From: JBFONV01 sp040779335
GTDB taxonomy: Bacteria; Pseudomonadota; Gammaproteobacteria; Enterobacterales; Alteromonadaceae
Reading direction: 5' to 3'
DNA length: 64,000 bases
Assembly: GCA_040779335.1 (NCBI GenBank)
Contig: JBFONV010000008.1
Coordinates: forward strand, 1 to 64,000
The notes beneath the pieces are model-generated. The model made no database searches and was not told where the DNA came from. It worked only from the letters and a program-made list of their open reading frames with translations. The translations under genes were made by a program, and so were the position numbers. Of this stretch, positions 8,059 through 16,612 are shown one piece after another. Position 1 is the stretch's first letter. Every line of letters starts with the position of its first letter.

Positions 8059-8087
8059 TTGATAATCAGTTTACGTAAAGGTAAAGT
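8059..8087 (+). promoter_or_regulatory. Possible promoter with inverted repeat upstream of bkd operon
   Basis: TTGATA (8059-8064) and TAAAGT (8082-8087) are 17 bases apart, and the inverted repeat TTTAC-N6-GTAAA (8070-8085) lies between and over the -10. The spacing of the repeat inside the promoter resembles MerR-type operators; LiuR, a MerR-family regulator of branched-chain amino-acid catabolism in many gammaproteobacteria, is the candidate by context. The element match is from memory and the leader to the start at 8250 would be about 155 bases. Confidence 0.3.
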
Positions 8088-8249
8088 GCTGGCGATTATT
8101 ACATAATAACAAGTCGTAACAGGTGTTAACTGTATTGAACAATTGTTGATGTTTAACAAACGATAACGTTTCATCGAGCTATACTAGATAGCAAAATAAT
8201 TTTCAAAACATATACCTTGCGTAGCAAGACTTATAATAAAGAGAACGCT

Positions 8250-9431
8250 ATGAAAACTGATATCTATAATGAGGGGCCTGTAGTACACACGCCTGTTTTT
8301 ATTGACGGTCATTCTGTTGAAATCCCTATCCTCAAAATTTTACAACAAGACGGCACTGTGTATAAAGGTGCTGAGTTACCAGAATTAGATCAAGAACTTG
8401 CCATAAAAGTTTATAAAACTTTAGCTTTCCATCGCGTGTTAGACGAACGTATGGTTGCCGCCCAGCGCCAAGGCCGTATTAGTTTTTACATGGCCGCTTT
8501 AGGTGAAGAAGCCACTAGTGTTGGTGGTGCTGCAGGGTTAAAAGATCAAGATATGATCATGGCGCAATATCGTGAGCAAGGTGCGTTAATGTTTCGAGGG
8601 TTTTCATTAGAAAACTTTATGAATCAAATGTTCAGCAATGAAAAAGATCTGGGTAAAGGCCGTCAAATGCCGATTCATTACGGCAGTAATGAATTAAATT
8701 ATCTGACCATCTCTTCGCCATTAGGCACACAAATACCACAAGCAACTGGTTATGCTTATGGTCAGAAATTGCAAGGTTTAGACGCAGTTACTATTTGTTA
8801 TTTTGGTGAAGGTGCCGCCTCAGAAGGCGACTTTCACGCTGGCTTAAATATGGCAGCGGTGCATCAAGCGCCTGTCATTTTCTTCTGTCGTAACAATGGC
8901 TACGCGATTTCTACTCCGTCAAGTGAACAATATGCGGGTAACGGTATTGCATCGCGTGGGGTTGGCTACGGTATTAAGACGATTCGAATCGACGGTAATG
9001 ATATTCTAGCAGTGATCAAAGCTACTCAAATAGCACGCGAATATGCACTGAAAGAAAATAAGCCGATGATTATTGAAGCGATGTCATATCGTTTAGGGGC
9101 ACATTCAACCTCAGATGATCCTTCTGGTTATCGTACTCGTGAAGAAGAAGCGAAATGGCAGGCACATGATCCTATTTCTCGTATGAAAAACTGGATGCTT
9201 AACCAGAAATGGTGGGATGAAGAACAAGAGAAAGCACTTTTTGATACGTTAAGAGAAGATGTTTTAGCTGCTGTAAAAGTGGCTGAAAAAATTGCCAAGC
9301 CTGAACTTGAGTCACTGGTTACTGATGTTTACGATAATGTACCTAAACATTTGCAAGCCCAACTTGATGAATTAAAAGAACATATCAAGAAATATCCTGA
9401 ATCATATCCAGTTACGGCAGGGAGACTATAA
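8250..9431 (+). CDS. bkdA1: Branched-chain 2-oxoacid dehydrogenase E1 alpha subunit
   Basis: This is the ThDP-dependent decarboxylase alpha subunit of the BCKDH complex, which converts the oxoacids of valine, leucine and isoleucine to acyl-CoAs. The start ATG at 8250 has GAGA upstream; the frame from 8217 is an extension. The ThDP motif is seen as GEGAASEGDFHAGLN to CRNNGYAIS. The phosphorylation-loop-like YRLGAHSTSDDPSGYR is also present. 393 residues fits the family. The stop is followed two bases later by the beta subunit gene, so translation is probably coupled. Pyruvate dehydrogenase alpha of the same family is a less likely alternative given the E2 structure. Confidence 0.88.
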   Translation: MKTDIYNEGPVVHTPVFIDGHSVEIPILKILQQDGTVYKGAELPELDQELAIKVYKTLAFHRVLDERMVAAQRQGRISFYMAALGEEATSVGGAAGLKDQDMIMAQYREQGALMFRGFSLENFMNQMFSNEKDLGKGRQMPIHYGSNELNYLTISSPLGTQIPQATGYAYGQKLQGLDAVTICYFGEGAASEGDFHAGLNMAAVHQAPVIFFCRNNGYAISTPSSEQYAGNGIASRGVGYGIKTIRIDGNDILAVIKATQIAREYALKENKPMIIEAMSYRLGAHSTSDDPSGYRTREEEAKWQAHDPISRMKNWMLNQKWWDEEQEKALFDTLREDVLAAVKVAEKIAKPELESLVTDVYDNVPKHLQAQLDELKEHIKKYPESYPVTAGRL

Positions 9432-9433
9432 TC

Positions 9434-10411
9434 ATGGCGCAAATGAACTTATTACAAGCAGTTAATAACGCCCTTGATATCGCCATGGCAGAAAATGATC
9501 GTGCGGTATGTTTTGGTGAAGATGTTGGCCATTTTGGCGGTGTATTTCGCGCAACCAGTGGTTTACAAGATAAATATGGTAAAGCTCGATGCTTTAATAC
9601 GCCGTTAGTAGAGCAGGGAGTTATTGGTTTTGCTAATGGTTTGGCGGCACAAGGCAGTGTGCCTATTGCCGAAATTCAATTTGCCGATTACATCTTTCCT
9701 GCGTTTGATCAAATCGTCAATGAATCAGCAAAGTTTCGCTATCGTAGTGGTAATGAATTTGATGTCGGTAAATTAACCATTCGTACACCTTACGGTGGTG
9801 GTATCGCCGGTGGTTTGTATCATAGTCAATCTCCAGAAGCTTATTTTGCTCATACTCCGGGATTAAAAATTGTTGTTCCACGTAATCCTTATCAAGCCAA
9901 AGGTTTATTGTTAGCGTCGATTCGTGATGATAATCCTGTGATATTTTTTGAGCCGAAACGATTATATCGTGCGTCTGTAGGCGAAGTGCCTGAAGAAGAT
10001 TATCAATTACCTTTAGGTAAAGCCGAAGTGGTGCAAAGTGGTACTGATGTGACTTTGTTGGCTTGGGGTGCTCAAATGGAAATCATTGAAAAAGCGGCAG
10101 AAAAAGCATCTTCAGATGGTATTTCCTGTGAAATAATTGATTTACGTACCATTTTACCTTGGGATGTTGAAACTGTTGCAAATTCAGTAATGAAAACAGG
10201 ACGTTTGATCATCAGCCAAGAAGCGCCGTTAACAGCGGGTTTTGCCAGCGAAATAGCGGCAACGATTCAAAATGAGTGTTTCTTGCACTTGGAATCTCCT
10301 ATTGCGCGGGTTTGTGGTTTAGATACGCCGTATCCTTTGGCGTTAGAAAAAGAATATGTCGCAGACCATTTAAAAGTATACGAAGCAATTAAACGTAGCG
10401 TAAATTATTAG
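9434..10411 (+). CDS. bkdA2: Branched-chain 2-oxoacid dehydrogenase E1 beta subunit
   Basis: This 325-residue transketolase-like beta subunit completes the E1 heterotetramer with the upstream product. Visible family features include GEDVGHFGGVFRAT near 28, TPLVEQGVIGFANGLA near 56, EIQFADYIFPAFDQI near 80, and RTPYGGGIAGGLYHSQSPEAYF. The C-terminal transketolase domain carries EIIDLRTILPWD and SQEAPLTAGFASEI. It is second gene of the three-gene unit with only 2 bases to the first and about 20 to the E2 gene. Confidence 0.9.
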   Translation: MAQMNLLQAVNNALDIAMAENDRAVCFGEDVGHFGGVFRATSGLQDKYGKARCFNTPLVEQGVIGFANGLAAQGSVPIAEIQFADYIFPAFDQIVNESAKFRYRSGNEFDVGKLTIRTPYGGGIAGGLYHSQSPEAYFAHTPGLKIVVPRNPYQAKGLLLASIRDDNPVIFFEPKRLYRASVGEVPEEDYQLPLGKAEVVQSGTDVTLLAWGAQMEIIEKAAEKASSDGISCEIIDLRTILPWDVETVANSVMKTGRLIISQEAPLTAGFASEIAATIQNECFLHLESPIARVCGLDTPYPLALEKEYVADHLKVYEAIKRSVNY

Positions 10412-10431
10412 GACTTATTTTAGGAATGAGT

Positions 10432-12021
10432 ATGAGCATTGATTTTATATTACCCGATATTGGTGAAGGTATTGTTGAGTGTGAACTCGTTGAGTGGCTA
10501 GTAAGCGAAGGCGATACAATTGTTGAAGATCAGCCTGTGGCTGACGTAATGACAGATAAAGCATTAGTACAGATCCCAGCGATGTATTCAGGTGTAGTTG
10601 AAAAACTTTATTACAAGCAAGGTGATATTGCTAAAGTGCATGCACCTTTATTTGCAATGACTCCAGAGGGCTCAGCAACGACTAAAGCGCCGGAAACCGT
10701 GAGTCATGATGAACCTGTTGCTCAACAACCTGCAGATAGTCAAGTCGTAAGTGTTTCTGGTGGTCAAGGGAGCAGTGTTGAAGACTTTATCTTACCTGAT
10801 ATTGGTGAAGGTATTGTTGAATGTGAATTGGTTGAGTGGTTAGTCGCAGAAGGCGATGATATCGCAGAAGATCAACCTGTTGCTGACGTTATGACTGATA
10901 AAGCTTTAGTGCAAATTCCTGCAATGCATGCCGGTAAAGTGGTTAAGCTTTATTATGCTAAAGGCGATATTGCTAAAGTTCATCAACCATTATTTGCGAT
11001 TGAAGTTTCTGGCGGCACAAGCGTTGCCAAATCTGTTGAACCGGCACCAGCGTCAGCAGTCGTTAGTGCAGCGGTTGCTCAACCTGCAGCGGCAGAAAAG
11101 CCAGCCAATGTTGCTACGGCTAAAACCGTTAACGCTAAGGCTGTTGCTAGCCCTGCGGTTAGAAGAGTCGCTCGTGAATTAGATGTAAACATTCATGAAA
11201 TTCCTGGCTCAGGTAAAAAAGGCCGTGTTTATAAAGATGACGTCATCGCTTATAGCAAAGGTGGAACGCAAACTGATGCAGCGACAACGTCAAGCAGTCC
11301 CACAAGCGTTACTGGTGGTACTCGCGTTGAGCCTATTCGCGGTATTAAAGCAGTAATGGCTAAAGCTATGGTTGAGTCGGTATCAACGATTCCTCACTTT
11401 ACCTATTGTGAAGAAATTGATATGACGAACTTGATCAAGTTGCGTTTAGAGCTTAAAGAAATTTATGCCAAGCAAGATATTAAGTTAACGATGATGCCAT
11501 TTTTTATGAAGTCGATGTCGTTGGCGTTAAAACAGTTTCCGGTGATCAACTCGCAAGCTAATGCGGATTGTACTGAGCTAACGTATTTTGACGATCATAA
11601 TATTGGTATGGCAGTTGACTCTAAAGTGGGGTTGTTAGTACCTAATGTTAAACACGTACAAACAAAATCTATTTTAGATTTGGCGCATGATATTGCCCGC
11701 TTAACAAACGCTGCTCGCAGCGGTCGAGTTGCCGCTGAAGATCTTAAAGGTGGCACTATCTCAATTTCTAACATTGGTGCTATTGGTGGTACGGTGGCAA
11801 CACCTATTATTAATAAACCCGAATCGGCTATTGTTGCTTTAGGTAAATTGCAAACTTTGCCACGCTTTAATGCCAATGGTGAAGTAGAAGCAAGATCTAT
11901 TATGCAAGTGAGTTGGTCTGGTGATCATCGCATCATTGATGGCGGTACCATTGCACGGTTCAGTAATTTGTGGAAATCTTTCCTTGAAGAACCGTCTAAT
12001 ATGCTAGTTCATATGAGCTAA
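10432..12021 (+). CDS. bkdB: Dihydrolipoyl acyltransferase E2 with two near-identical lipoyl domains
   Basis: This is the E2 core of the branched-chain complex and transfers the acyl group to CoA. The start at 10432 has AGGA at 6-base spacing; ATG 10426 abuts the AGGA and is less likely. Domains: lipoyl domain 1 (about 2-75, lipoyl Lys43 in MTDKALVQIP), linker, lipoyl domain 2 (about 116-190) with the same MTDKALVQIP, a long Ala/Pro/Val-rich linker, the E1/E3-binding domain (SPAVRRVARELDV, about 240-275), then the catalytic domain with SGDHRIIDGG near the end. The two lipoyl domains are roughly 80 percent identical by eye, pointing to recent duplication. No E3 (lpd) gene follows, so E3 must come from elsewhere. 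Confidence 0.9.
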   Translation: MSIDFILPDIGEGIVECELVEWLVSEGDTIVEDQPVADVMTDKALVQIPAMYSGVVEKLYYKQGDIAKVHAPLFAMTPEGSATTKAPETVSHDEPVAQQPADSQVVSVSGGQGSSVEDFILPDIGEGIVECELVEWLVAEGDDIAEDQPVADVMTDKALVQIPAMHAGKVVKLYYAKGDIAKVHQPLFAIEVSGGTSVAKSVEPAPASAVVSAAVAQPAAAEKPANVATAKTVNAKAVASPAVRRVARELDVNIHEIPGSGKKGRVYKDDVIAYSKGGTQTDAATTSSSPTSVTGGTRVEPIRGIKAVMAKAMVESVSTIPHFTYCEEIDMTNLIKLRLELKEIYAKQDIKLTMMPFFMKSMSLALKQFPVINSQANADCTELTYFDDHNIGMAVDSKVGLLVPNVKHVQTKSILDLAHDIARLTNAARSGRVAAEDLKGGTISISNIGAIGGTVATPIINKPESAIVALGKLQTLPRFNANGEVEARSIMQVSWSGDHRIIDGGTIARFSNLWKSFLEEPSNMLVHMS

Positions 12022-12048
12022 ACATCTACACGCACATTAGTATTATAA

Positions 12049-12075
12049 AAGCCTGCTTAAATGCGGGCTTTTTTA
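12049..12075 (+). terminator. Rho-independent terminator of bkd operon
   Basis: The stem AGCCTGC/GCGGGCT around TTAAAT is followed by six T, about 30 bases past the E2 stop codon. Confidence 0.8.
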
Positions 12076-12097
12076 TGTCTAAGGTGTTTGAGTAGAT

Positions 12098-12126
12098 AAA
12101 AAAACGCTCTACTAAAAAGTAGAGCG
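12098..12126 (-). terminator. Rho-independent terminator facing the bkd operon
   Basis: A perfect 9-bp stem (CGCTCTACT/AGTAGAGCG, loop of four) is followed on the minus strand by seven T. It is convergent with the bkd terminator and belongs to no large gene; the only candidate transcript is the small frame at 12145-12252. Confidence 0.8.
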
Positions 12127-12144
12127 CGCTAAAATAGCATGTCA

Positions 12145-12252
12145 TTAGCTTAGCAAAATAAGCAATAAGTTGGGAGCTACGTTAGAATCTTTAAGGTTAA
12201 TTTGTCGACCAGATTTAACAAGCTCGTTAATAATAGTCGTGCTTGATGACAA
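12145..12252 (-). CDS. Candidate 35-residue small protein
   Basis: A minus-strand frame from TTG at 12252 to TAA at 12145 encodes 35 residues, beginning LSSSTTIINELVKSGRQINL (initiator would be read as Met) and ending in a Leu-rich helix (NLLLILLS). It is followed 18 bases later by a strong terminator and preceded by a plausible promoter at 12284-12311. The composition looks like a real protein: hydrophobic residues alternate with polar ones, with an internal SGRQI turn. There is no clear ribosome binding site, so a non-coding RNA of about 180 bases is an equally open reading. Confidence 0.35.
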   Translation of the reverse strand: MSSSTTIINELVKSGRQINLKDSNVAPNLLLILLS

Positions 12253-12283
12253 AATTATGACAACAGATAAAATTTCTAATTGA

Positions 12284-12311
12284 ATTTTATGCTAATTTTT
12301 GTTTCTAACAA
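12284..12311 (-). promoter_or_regulatory. Sigma-70-like promoter for the small minus-strand transcript
   Basis: On the minus strand TTGTTA (12311-12306) and TAAAAT (12289-12284) are separated by 16 bases. Transcription from about 12277 to the terminator at 12098 would give an RNA of about 180 bases covering the small frame. Confidence 0.35.
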
Positions 12312-12407
12312 ATGCTCACACGTAGAATCGCTCGCAATTACTTGTAGTTAGGGGCGTTAATGTGTAATTTGAATCTCTAATGCTAATAGGCAATAATTTA
12401 AAAAATA

Positions 12408-14249
12408 GTGAAACAGAAAAAGTTACAGCACTTTTATATCGCCGAAGATCAGTCAATATATCTATTGAGTCATAAAGACGCGACTAAGTTAAAAAAATGG
12501 GTAGAACTGTGTCAGCAACAGTTAAGGCAGTTGGGTTATCAAAATACCTATCTTTTAGGTAAAGGTGCTTATGGTTTTGTTTTTAACGGTGAAAATGAGG
12601 CAGGAGAGTGTTTTGTTTTCAAATTTTCACGCATAAACTTACCACAGCATGTCCAAGATAGGTTGCAAGAAGAAGCTGAGATCCAAGCTGAACTTCATCA
12701 TGATCGTATTCCTAGCGTTGTCGAATTTCATAAAATAAAACGTCAATCCATTTTGCATATGTCGCGTGCTCCCGGTGTTGATTTAGAAAAGTATTCTCAC
12801 CAACACGGTCCACTAGCGCCCGAGTTAATTGTCAATATTGCGATACAACTCGCTGATATATTGTTGTTTTTGAGAGATGCAAAAGCGCATTTTAGAGGCA
12901 AACCTTATGTTCATGGTGATATTAAACCCTCCAATGTTGTTTATGATGAAACGGACGGTAAAGTATATTTAGTTGACTGGGGCTCGTCGGTAACTGCTCA
13001 GCTTGATATTAATGGCCAGAGCACAGCCAATAATGTCATGGATTTAATGAGCAGTGATTTGCAACACAGCAATGCTCGTCTTGGCGATGTTTATTTTATT
13101 GGACCTGAGCAATTAAACGGTGGTTTATCATCGCCAAAATTTGACGAACAAGGTTTAGCGGCAACTTTATACGCATTAGCTTCGGGGCAATCTTGTCGAT
13201 ACGGCAGCAAAGTTATTACTGCTAGCTCATTAGGACTGCCTAAAGTGTTAGCAAAAGTCATTGATGGCATGTTGAGCGAAGACGCTAAAATTCGAGAGCA
13301 AGCGGGAAATTATTTTTTTGCCAATATTGATTATTTAAAGCGATTAGTTTTATCGCCAGAACCAACCAAATATCCTATTCGTCCAGTAATTCCTGTATGG
13401 GTGAAACATTCTAAAGAAGCTATGGACACAGTGGTTTATGGCTCACGAAAATCGTTTTTACGAGAATCATCAGAAAAAGAAAGCCTTAAAGGCATTGATG
13501 ATGTGCAATTGGAAAAATATTATAAAAATTTCCTTATTGGAATGGGGGACACCGAGAAAGCTTTTATTGCGGCGGTCAGTCGATTAGGGAATTTTCCGGT
13601 GGTTGGTGGATTGGCTATTCGCTGGGAAAAAGACGGGGTTTATGTCGATTCTAATCTCACCTTATTTGATGAAAATCTCAAGCATTCTTTTCAAAGTGCG
13701 GTTAATAATATGATCCATCTGGCTCAGGGGATTTTTCGCATTGGTATGTTTAAAAGCTGTTTGTTTAATGCGCGAAATACCCTGCATGTCGAGCGTAAGG
13801 GCGCTAGAAAACCCTTTGTGGCAGGGCCGGAGCAAGTTATTCCGTTTGATGTGAGCGATGTCCCTGAACTTGATGATGTTACTCGGCTTCATTCTTATTT
13901 TGAAGATGGTAAAGATCCCGATGAATATCTGTATTTACCAGACGATATTATGGCGGTATTGGCACGCCTTAATTTGATCCACCATACGGGCTGTATCATT
14001 TTTGAAGTGTTACCAACACACTTAAAAATTCATAGCTACCTAATGTTACTTAATCACGACAAAAAGCAGGAATTTGCCGAGTGTTTAGCGAAAATACTGA
14101 CATTATTGCCGACGATAAAAGGTCTAGGTATTTCTGGTTTTATGAAATTACCTTACAAAGATACTCGTTTTTTTGAGCATATAAATAAACTTCCTGAAAT
14201 GTTTTATCCGAAGAACCCTAAAGTTAAGGTAGGAGAGAAGCATGAGTGA
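12408..14249 (+). CDS. Serine/threonine protein kinase with uncharacterised C-terminal half
   Basis: This is a 613-residue protein. The N-terminal half is an Hanks-type kinase: glycine loop GKGAYGFVF (51-59), lysine Lys72 in FKFSR, a catalytic loop HGDIKPSN (169-176) with Asp171 and Asn176, and a DWG (190-192) in place of DFG. HGD replaces the usual HRD, as in a subset of bacterial kinases, so activity is likely but not certain. Residues about 330-613 form a second region with no family I recognise. No transmembrane segment is seen, so it is cytosolic. The start is GTG at 12408 without a strong ribosome binding site. Its stop overlaps the next start by 8 bases. Confidence 0.8.
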   Translation: MKQKKLQHFYIAEDQSIYLLSHKDATKLKKWVELCQQQLRQLGYQNTYLLGKGAYGFVFNGENEAGECFVFKFSRINLPQHVQDRLQEEAEIQAELHHDRIPSVVEFHKIKRQSILHMSRAPGVDLEKYSHQHGPLAPELIVNIAIQLADILLFLRDAKAHFRGKPYVHGDIKPSNVVYDETDGKVYLVDWGSSVTAQLDINGQSTANNVMDLMSSDLQHSNARLGDVYFIGPEQLNGGLSSPKFDEQGLAATLYALASGQSCRYGSKVITASSLGLPKVLAKVIDGMLSEDAKIREQAGNYFFANIDYLKRLVLSPEPTKYPIRPVIPVWVKHSKEAMDTVVYGSRKSFLRESSEKESLKGIDDVQLEKYYKNFLIGMGDTEKAFIAAVSRLGNFPVVGGLAIRWEKDGVYVDSNLTLFDENLKHSFQSAVNNMIHLAQGIFRIGMFKSCLFNARNTLHVERKGARKPFVAGPEQVIPFDVSDVPELDDVTRLHSYFEDGKDPDEYLYLPDDIMAVLARLNLIHHTGCIIFEVLPTHLKIHSYLMLLNHDKKQEFAECLAKILTLLPTIKGLGISGFMKLPYKDTRFFEHINKLPEMFYPKNPKVKVGEKHE

Positions 14250-14619
14250 GCAAAAACTTGGTGAATTGGCTTGGATAGATTTATCCGTTAAAGATGCAAC
14301 TAAAAATAAAGATTTTTATCAAAAAGTCATCGGTTGGGGAGTCGAAGAAGTCTCTATGGGAGACTATAACGATTACTCGATGACCTTGCCGGGAAGCAAT
14401 GATGCCGTCACCGGAATTTGCCATGCGACCGGTGTCAATGCCGATCTTCCCGCCGCATGGCTACCTTATTTTTTGGTGGAGAATATTGAGGAGTCAGTTA
14501 GCTTCGTGGTGTCTGAAGGAGGGGAGTTACTTACCGAAATTAAAGCGGCAGGCAATGACAAGTATGTTGTTATTAAAGATCCTGCTGGCGCAATGTGCGC
14601 ACTTTATCAAAAAGGCTAG
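14242..14619 (+). CDS. VOC (glyoxalase-fold) protein
   Basis: This encodes 125 residues of the vicinal-oxygen-chelate fold. The start ELAWIDLSVKDATKNKDFYQKVIGW is typical of the bacterial antibiotic-resistance/glyoxalase-like group, with a second half-repeat from YFLVENIEESVSFV to the terminal PAGAMCALYQ. The canonical first metal His is absent (ELAWIDL rather than a His at that position), so a classic glyoxalase activity is not supported. It has AGGAGAGAAGC before its ATG and overlaps the kinase gene by 8 bases, implying translational coupling and perhaps a shared process. The ligand is unknown. Confidence 0.8.
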   Translation: MSEQKLGELAWIDLSVKDATKNKDFYQKVIGWGVEEVSMGDYNDYSMTLPGSNDAVTGICHATGVNADLPAAWLPYFLVENIEESVSFVVSEGGELLTEIKAAGNDKYVVIKDPAGAMCALYQKG

Positions 14620-14677
14620 GGTTACCTCTCGTAAGCAAAGGTCTATGACGCTATGCTTACGAGACGTGACAAGCTGC

Positions 14678-16387
14678 TTATGAAAACAGTGACATTACAT
14701 CGCTGATAGCGATTAATGATTTCTCACCAGTCATTCTGTTTTTCAATTCAATTTGCTGTTCATCAAGATTACGTTCTCCAATAACCAGTAGATATGGCGT
14801 ACCGATTAATTCATGATCGGCGAACATTACACCCGGGCGTTCTTTGCGATCATCAAATAATACTTCTATGCCTGCATTGGAAAGCTGTTGGTATAATGCT
14901 TCTGCGGTTTCTTTTACGCGGGCCGACTTAGCCATATTCATTGGTACGATAGCCGCCTGAAAAGGGGCGATGGCTTGTGGCCATTTAATACCATATTTAT
15001 CGTGATTTTGTTCAATGGCTGCCGCGACAATGCGGGAAACACCAATACCATAACAACCCATCGTTAAGGTTTGATTTTTACCTGCTTCGGTTAATACGCC
15101 GCAGTTCATTGCTTGAGCATATTTTTGACCTAATTGGAAAATATGACCCACTTCGATACCGCGTTTAATCACGATGTTCCCTTGACCACAAGGGCTTGGA
15201 TCCCCTTCTACAACATTGCGAATATCGGCAACGGTATAATTTGCACAATCTCTGTCCCAGTTAACCCCAGTGATATGAAAATCATCTTCATTAGCGCCAC
15301 AAACAAAATCTGCTAAGTGTGCAGCGCTGCGATCAACAATAACAGGGATGGTTAACGCCACTGGACCGATAGAGCCTACATTGCAAGTAAGTGCTGCTTG
15401 AATTTGTTCATCACTAGCAAAGGTTAAAGGCGAAGCGATGCCGTCAATTTTCTCTGCTTTAATATCATTAAGTTGATGATCGCCGCGTAACACTAATGCC
15501 ACTAAACCTTGTTGGCCGTTTTCGTCTTCATCGCCAACAACAATCAAGGTTTTAACTGTTGAGGTAACATCAACGTTTAAAAACTCAGCAACATCACTGA
15601 TAGTTTTAACATTTGGCGTTGAAACTTTAGAGAGCGGTTGTTGTGGCTCTGGACGTTTGCCTTGTGGTGCTAATGCTTCCGCTTTTTCGACATTAGCAGC
15701 AAAATCGCTGGCATCACTAAAAGCTATATCATCTTCACCAGAATCAGCTAGTACATGAAATTCGTGCGATGCTTCGCCGCCGATAGAACCAGTATCTGCT
15801 ATAACTGGGCGATAGTCTAAGCCAAGACGGTCAAAGATACGACAATAGGCATCTTTCATTATTTGGTAAGTATTTTCTAAACACTCGTCGGTTAAGTGGA
15901 ACGAATACGCATCTTTCATTAAGAATTCGCGACCGCGCATTACACCGAAACGAGGACGAATTTCATCTCTAAATTTGGTTTGAATTTGAAAAACGTTTAA
16001 AGGTAATTGCTTGTAGCTTGAAATTTCATTGCTAACGAGCTTAGTGATCACTTCTTCATGTGTTGGCCCTAATACGAATGGACGCTGATGGCGGTCATTT
16101 AAGCGCAAAAGTTCTGGTCCGTAGTCTTCCCAACGGCCTGATTCTTCCCATAAATCTGCGGGCTGAACCATCGGCATTAATACTTCAATAGCCCCAGCTT
16201 TTTCCATTTCCTCACGGACAATGTTTTCAACTTTTTTCAGCACTCGTAAACCTGTCGGCAGCCAAGTATATAGTCCTGATGCAACATTACGGACTAGGCC
16301 TGCACGTAGCATTAATTGGTGACTGATAACTTCTGCACTGGCAGGAGTTTCTTTTAAAGTAGACAGTAAGTATTGACTGGTGCGCAT
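14678..16387 (-). CDS. proS: Prolyl-tRNA synthetase
   Basis: This class II synthetase charges tRNA-Pro. At 569 residues it has the bacterial-type layout: catalytic core with PTHEEVIT near 108 and RDEIRPRFGVMRGREFLMKDAYSFH near 140; the inserted YbaK-like editing domain at about 240-380 which clears Ala-tRNA-Pro; the motif 3 segment GCYGIGVSR near 440; and the C-terminal anticodon-binding domain with FDDRKERPGVMFADHELIG. It is transcribed alone on the minus strand, convergent with the kinase/VOC pair. Confidence 0.97.
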   Translation of the reverse strand: MRTSQYLLSTLKETPASAEVISHQLMLRAGLVRNVASGLYTWLPTGLRVLKKVENIVREEMEKAGAIEVLMPMVQPADLWEESGRWEDYGPELLRLNDRHQRPFVLGPTHEEVITKLVSNEISSYKQLPLNVFQIQTKFRDEIRPRFGVMRGREFLMKDAYSFHLTDECLENTYQIMKDAYCRIFDRLGLDYRPVIADTGSIGGEASHEFHVLADSGEDDIAFSDASDFAANVEKAEALAPQGKRPEPQQPLSKVSTPNVKTISDVAEFLNVDVTSTVKTLIVVGDEDENGQQGLVALVLRGDHQLNDIKAEKIDGIASPLTFASDEQIQAALTCNVGSIGPVALTIPVIVDRSAAHLADFVCGANEDDFHITGVNWDRDCANYTVADIRNVVEGDPSPCGQGNIVIKRGIEVGHIFQLGQKYAQAMNCGVLTEAGKNQTLTMGCYGIGVSRIVAAAIEQNHDKYGIKWPQAIAPFQAAIVPMNMAKSARVKETAEALYQQLSNAGIEVLFDDRKERPGVMFADHELIGTPYLLVIGERNLDEQQIELKNRMTGEKSLIAISDVMSLFS

Positions 16388-16612
16388 TGGATGCTGATTC
16401 CGTAAGAAAGCGTGAAAATAAAAGTGGCGTTATTCTATCAGGGCATATGCTTTGGAAAAAGCGCTAAATGTATATCCGGAGACGAATTTTTTGTATCTTC
16501 ACTGTGAGTGATAAAACGCATTGATTTTACGTTGAAATTACTCACTTTTTTAGCGTTATTGCTTTTTAAGTCGAATAACTAAATGGCAAAGGCTCTATCT
16601 CGTATAAAAACT

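Noticed and set aside
14399..14683. Plus-strand frame inside and past the VOC gene
   Set aside because: It is a frame-shifted shadow of the real VOC gene with no ribosome binding site and no family resemblance.
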